Below, in pieces: positions 20,312 through 24,936 of a stretch of 24,936 bases of DNA. Source of the DNA: Roridomyces roridus (Eukaryota; Basidiomycota; Agaricomycetes; Agaricales; Mycenaceae). The notes under the pieces are model-generated. The model did no database searches. It worked only from the letters and a program-made list of their open reading frames with translations, and was not told the origin of the DNA. Made by a program: the position numbers and the translations under genes. The stretch is taken from positions 1 through 24,936 of the forward strand of contig JARKIF010000362.1 of the NCBI GenBank assembly GCA_029378245.1, in the 5' to 3' direction. The first letter of the stretch is position 1; each line of letters starts with the position of its first letter.

Positions 20312-23300
20312 TTTGTGTGCGTCAGTGAGACTCGAGTGGGATGGTCGTGGTTAGTGGACAAGATGTAGATGATGCCATCAACAGATGATCCGTCTACAGA
20401 AGATTCTCACGGATTCTTGGATAACTCCGAGTCGTCGAGTTCCTGGCGGAAACGAGTCTCGCTCTTCGGTGAAAGCCTCTAATTCCTATTATATATTCTT
20501 TGAATCGACTCTACGTACCTCATCCTTCGTCCCCAGCCTACGGCTTGCTCATGACGACGTCAACGACAAGTTTCGGATACGGTGCCGGTGTAGCTAAACC
20601 TGAGGTGTCTGGATCCATTCATTTCGGGGCTGTCCGGTTTGGAATGCGCAATGCAAATGCGGAAGGTAGGTGTCTACCGTATGCCGAATGAAAGAAACTT
20701 CAACTTCGGAAGCGCATGGTAAAAATCTTACATACCCTGGGGCAGAGCTAAGCTCGCAGCCGGATTAGTCTCGTTCACCAGCCGGATTCGATCCAGATGC
20801 GAACGACTTCTGCCTCTCGTTTCCTACTTCGGACTGTTAGTCGGTGACTTGTGTTGTAATCTCCTCTCGACATCTTACAAAGTAATGTGCTACGGCTGGA
20901 TCTCGATTCAACAGCGAGAAAAAAACTTGTGACAATCGTACATGAACACAAGAACGGCGGGAGTCGAACCCAAACCCACTCGCGGCTTCACATGAGACTC
21001 GTTGACACACATGTTGAGTCTGACTAGGACTCAAACCAGTACAGGCTAGCGCGCACGACCGTCGTACCTGACATACCTTTGATTCAGCCGTCTGGAGCCT
21101 GGAACCAGCAATCCAACAAAGAGTAAGAGTCCATCGTGTATAGCGCACGGCGCTAGTTTCGAAGGAGAAATGTGAACGGCGAGAGTTAAACCAAGCAGGG
21201 AGAGTCTGGATCAAATCAAATCCCCATGGCGGCGAGAAATAATAAATAATCCGTATTGGAGCACCCCTCGGATACCAGAGGGAGGGGCCGACCCAAGGCG
21301 GCATTTCGGAGAAAGAAAAAGCGGTGCACCAAAGTCAAGCATATTGTCAACGGCAGGAGTCGATCCCGAGCAGCGTTGCTGGTATTGAGAAGCCCAACCA
21401 CTCTGAGGATAGGATTGCGCATCTTTGAGTGCCATACAGTGATACACGACAGTCGAGATTACGCAGGATCCGGAGAACGAGGATTCAGCTCGAAACATAT
21501 TCTTGCGGGAGAAGAGCATTCATTCTGGACTTTCATCAGAGTAACGGGAAATTGGCGGCGTACAGGCGCCAAACAATGGACAAATGGTGGATAAATTTCG
21601 ACAAAGGATGAAAACAGAAAAGATGCGCGCCAATGGCCATTCGCGCAACACTCGGGAAAAACCTTCAGCATTGTGAGGAATTTGATCAGGATTCCAGCAG
21701 GGTACGCCTTGGAGAGGATGATCAGTATACGGGGCCTATGCGGTCTGCTCGGAAGAATGCGCAGGAAGAACGAGGTTGCAATTCGAGACATGTCATCACG
21801 GCGTTTTGGCTCGCCCCATCAAATGATGATGGCCGTCGGCCGTCGAGACTCTTCTCCCTTTCACCATCATCTTCCGAGACCAGCACGAGGCCTGTCCTAC
21901 AAGTTTGGGTCTTGTCTCTCAGCAACAATCGCATAATCCCGAGCCTCCGATGAAGACTCAAGAGAAGGGCACAGCACGACGATACTCAGTCTAAGAATTT
22001 CCTCCGGCGAATCAGTGCTAAGTGGCAGCGACAGGGAGGCTGGTCTTTCTTGACACTGGAGCGCTTATTTTTTACACCCAAGCTGTCCCCTCCTTGTTGG
22101 GTATATACAAAAAACGAAAACGAAAACGATATACATACCTATCGGCAAGGGACTGCCGCCGAACGCCGTTGATGGTCAAAGTAACAGTCACATTCAATTC
22201 CCAAGGGGAAGGCATGATGGCGCATCAATTACGATTCACCGCCATCAACACCGTCAAGATAATTCACCGTGCGCCTCTCTGTACTTGAAATACACATTTA
22301 ATTGGCAAATTCATCCTGGGATATCTTCCGGGGCTTAGTGAACTGTCCCTGGGCATCATCCAGGCATTCAGCACTGAGTTTTAAATCAGATACCACAACA
22401 TACGGCGCAATACCCCAAGCTCTCGTCATCAGTGCCGACGGCCGCAAAACGAGAATGATCGAAGGCCGAGGCTGCCTATTATAGCGCGCACAAGAACTTC
22501 AGGCATCCAAGAGCTTCTCCCGGCAATCAATGGGATTGAAGATGTATATTGAGCTATCATGGCATAGGATACAGGGAGGGGTACCGGTAGGCAGAAAGCA
22601 CCAGTAGTGGGACAGTGCCACGGACGCGCGTCGCGACTCGCGAGGAGCAAGTGACGGGCATGAGCTAAGCGTCGGGAACCCAGCCTTTCGGTACCGAGAC
22701 GTAAGCGAAGCGTGACCGGAACACGGGGCAGCCGTGTGATACGGCCGATCGTTGCCGATTTTCGTTTTCGCTTTTCGTTTATACCGCTCCTTGTTCTGTT
22801 TCTGAGACTCCCCAGGTCGATCTATCATTCAATCCGTCCGCCGCAATATCGCCTTTCTTGGCTCGATACGCCATGGCACTCCGCGTGCACAGTAAGACTT
22901 CTGGACTTCTTTGAATGTTTTGGTTCTCAGCTGCCGCTTTCTCCCCGCTCTCTGGGAACATGCGTAAAGTCTAGATTGCGCTTCTGCCTGGTGACAATCA
23001 TCTCAGAACGGTTCCTGGCTTGAGATCACTATTTCTTCTGCCTTGAACCTTGTGGACTGTGTTCTGCAATGACTCTTCGCGCAGCCTTCTTCCAAGCTAC
23101 CTGTCTGGTAATCACAGCTCGGGGTCGGCCCACACCGGCGGCTTTTCTGGCCTCTTCGGTCTAACTCCGATCAAGCACAGCCTATTCATGGCACCGGCTA
23201 CACGAAGCGCCCGCCCTCGGGGTCAGCGGACCATATCTATCGGGGGTGCTGACACGCTAGATTAGCGCTTTCTTGTCTTTCGCCCACATTCGACCCCGCT

Positions 23301-23319
23301 CACTCTTTCTCTGTCTACG
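20312..23319. other. gene-poor stretch with scattered tRNA-like motifs
   Basis: Three kilobases without a gene I recognise on either strand. Minus-strand motifs matching or close to the RNA polymerase III B box occur near 20776-20790, 20957-20972 and 21356-21368. GAAAAC-type hexamer repeats lie at 22109-22128 with an inverted counterpart (TTTTCG) at 22759-22777. One short minus-strand frame near 22215 (MPSPWELNVTVTLTINGVRR) looks protein-like but has no supportable continuation. Confidence 0.35.
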
Positions 23320-24936
23320 ATGTTTATGACCACCCGCCGCATCTCCTGGCCCTCGCAGCTCCTATGGCTCATCCCAGCGCTCATCACAGCCGCCGCCGAG
23401 CCTCTCGACAGACGATCGGAGCAGACTCAGGCCCTGTGCGGCGCCGATTTCAATTGGATGACGAATTCGCAGAACCTCAGCCCGTGCTACCTTTCGGCCG
23501 CAGTCTGGGGATCTTGTTTTACTGGAAGTGAGCACCATTACATGCATCTCCGCTGACCGGTCTCATTTTTCATGAAGATTGGAACGTTCCCGCATTGACG
23601 AGTGGGCAGCAATATGACAATCCTAATGCCACGACGGCAAACGTATGCTCTTGGTATGGTACCTCAACAAGACGTGTGATCTAGCGCTAATGAAATGGCC
23701 CGCACAGTTCTTGGGCAGCGTACAATCTCCTCAGTGCGTGTACTGCCTGCCAGGGGATCACGGGATCGGTACAAAAGTGCGCTATTCTCCAATCTTCATC
23801 TGCCACCGCTAATGTCTCCACAGTTGGGCTGCGTACATGGGCGATTGCGGTGGCTTTTGACCGACGCGTAAGTCTTGGGCCAATATTATTTTCCAGCTCG
23901 ACTTGACGTCTTGTCGCAGCTATTTTCCGGCGAATGTCACCTTGCCATCGGGAACGGCTATACCGTATTGGGCTACCATTAACCGTGCGGCTCTCGCTTG
24001 CGGCCTTGTGTTTCATGACGATGGCTAATGTGCTGTGCAGCAACCCTTTGGCAGGATGCACACTTAACACGGGGCAAGCGCAGGGCCTGGCACAGCAAGG
24101 TGTGTGTACAATTCATATTCGAAAAGCCTGAGACTGAATCCCGACGCAAGGCAAGCCGGATGTCATACAAGGTCAAACACCTCCGACCGCCGGGCATAAG
24201 AGCAAGACCCCCATCGGTGCTTATCGTTGGTGGCGTCGTCGGCGGCATTGCTGTCTTGGTACTAGGCGGAATACTCGCGTGGTGGCTGCTCCGCAAGCCT
24301 AGTCCGAAGTCCGGTGTCCAAGAGCTCGACCCCGCCGGCGTGCAATCCTTACATGCTGCCCTCCATCCTACCGGCACACGGACGCTCCCTGTCTGATCTC
24401 TCGCCAAATCGACGATGAATCAAGCAATCGGCTCCTTATCCGTCATCACCTCGCAACGCCCCGGCACGATTTACACCACAGGCACGGCGCATACTCATAC
24501 GGGTAGTGTTCACTCGCTATCCTACGCCGCCTCAGGCCAAATGTCCCCCATGCGTGTTGTGTCACCGCCCCCAGCGATACATCTCCAAACCGCTCGTGAG
24601 GGGCAGGCTTCGCGTGGAGCCCTTCGACATCCACACGTCCCGACCGCAACTAGTTACGCGCAAGACTTCGGAGACAACTATAACGGCGTATAGCGGGAGC
24701 CACGGTCACGAAACGATCACAGGCGGGCTTGGACCGACGACGCCCATTGCTGGTCCGGGAGAGATCGGTCACCGTGAAAGGCTCAATCCGCCTGCCTACA
24801 GTCCGTACGCTTCTCCAGCGACCTCACCCGAGCCTACCGAGCAAGTGTTTCACGGCGTTCCACCCAGCCCGACACGGCCGCCATTAGGTCACCGAACGCA
24901 CCCCGAGAAGGTCTCGGTTGATTCGCAGCAGTCGTG
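23320..24936 (+). pseudogene. single-pass membrane protein with serine/proline-rich tail, frame-broken, 3' end outside window
   Basis: The start at 23320 gives a signal peptide (SQLLWLIPALITAAAEPL). Exons 23320-23527, 23578-23653 and 23708-23776 encode a cysteine-containing extracellular region (NLSPCYLSAAVWGSC, SWAAYNLLSACTACQG); a following exon starts at 23824 (WAAYMGDC). Later segments YFPANVTLPSGTAIPYWATI, LNTGQAQGLAQQGKPD, the membrane helix GVVGGIAVLVLGGILAWWLL (about 24226-24287) with stop-transfer LRK, and a cytoplasmic tail (TIYTTGTAHTHTGSVHSLSY, then ETTITAYSGSHGHETITGG) occur in changing frames, requiring about five or six single-base indels. The tail frame is open to the window end. 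The plan resembles widespread agaric single-pass surface proteins of unknown function; ligand and role cannot be inferred. Confidence 0.68.

Noticed and set aside
20837..21304. Minus-strand open frame of about 155 codons
   Set aside because: It runs through tRNA-like motifs and shows no domain or splice structure.

Overview
The window looks like accessory-rich chromosomal DNA of a mushroom-forming basidiomycete (Agaricomycetes). The basis is many short introns of about 45-80 nt, small signal-peptide proteins, fungal Zn2Cys6 regulators, an F-box protein of the kind expanded in agarics, and secreted S28 and S53 peptidases. No rRNA, CRISPR array or prokaryotic-style operon is present.

Layout. 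151-2121 (+): a Zn2Cys6 fungal transcription factor, recognisable over its full length but with several single-base frame breaks in its 3' third. 2122-3466: repeat unit A and flank. 3467-5381 (-): an intact five-exon S28 serine peptidase. 5730-7309 (-): an F-box protein with one single-base frame break at the F-box. 7402-9788: two direct repeats of about 190 bp bracketing repeat unit B and a scrambled, start-less copy of the S28 gene. 10295-12720 (+): an intact 14-exon secreted S53 peptidase (sedolisin). 13213-13565 (-) and 15240-15680 (+): two small secreted proteins. 16669-17345 (+): a minimal Zn2Cys6 protein of 205 residues. 17913-18505 (-): a coiled-coil protein with a nuclear-localisation-like motif, followed by a frame-broken paralogue at 19566-20311 (-). 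20312-23319: about 3 kb with no gene I recognise. 23320-24936 (+): the 5' part of a single-pass membrane protein, frame-broken and cut by the window edge.

How the parts relate. The S28 enzyme and the sedolisin are both predicted secreted peptidases and could act together in extracellular protein digestion. Two Zn-cluster regulators and two small secreted proteins lie nearby, but nothing in the sequence proves co-regulation. Two duplications shaped the region: the S28 gene with its 3' flank, and the coiled-coil gene with its 3' flank. In each pair one copy is intact and the other is broken. Both peptidases splice in silico without a single frame error, while five other loci carry single-base indels, often in short homopolymers. 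That pattern fits either selective gene decay or a locally unpolished assembly, and the sequence alone cannot separate them. Several sequences resembling the tRNA T-arm (B box) are scattered through the repeats and gene-poor stretches.
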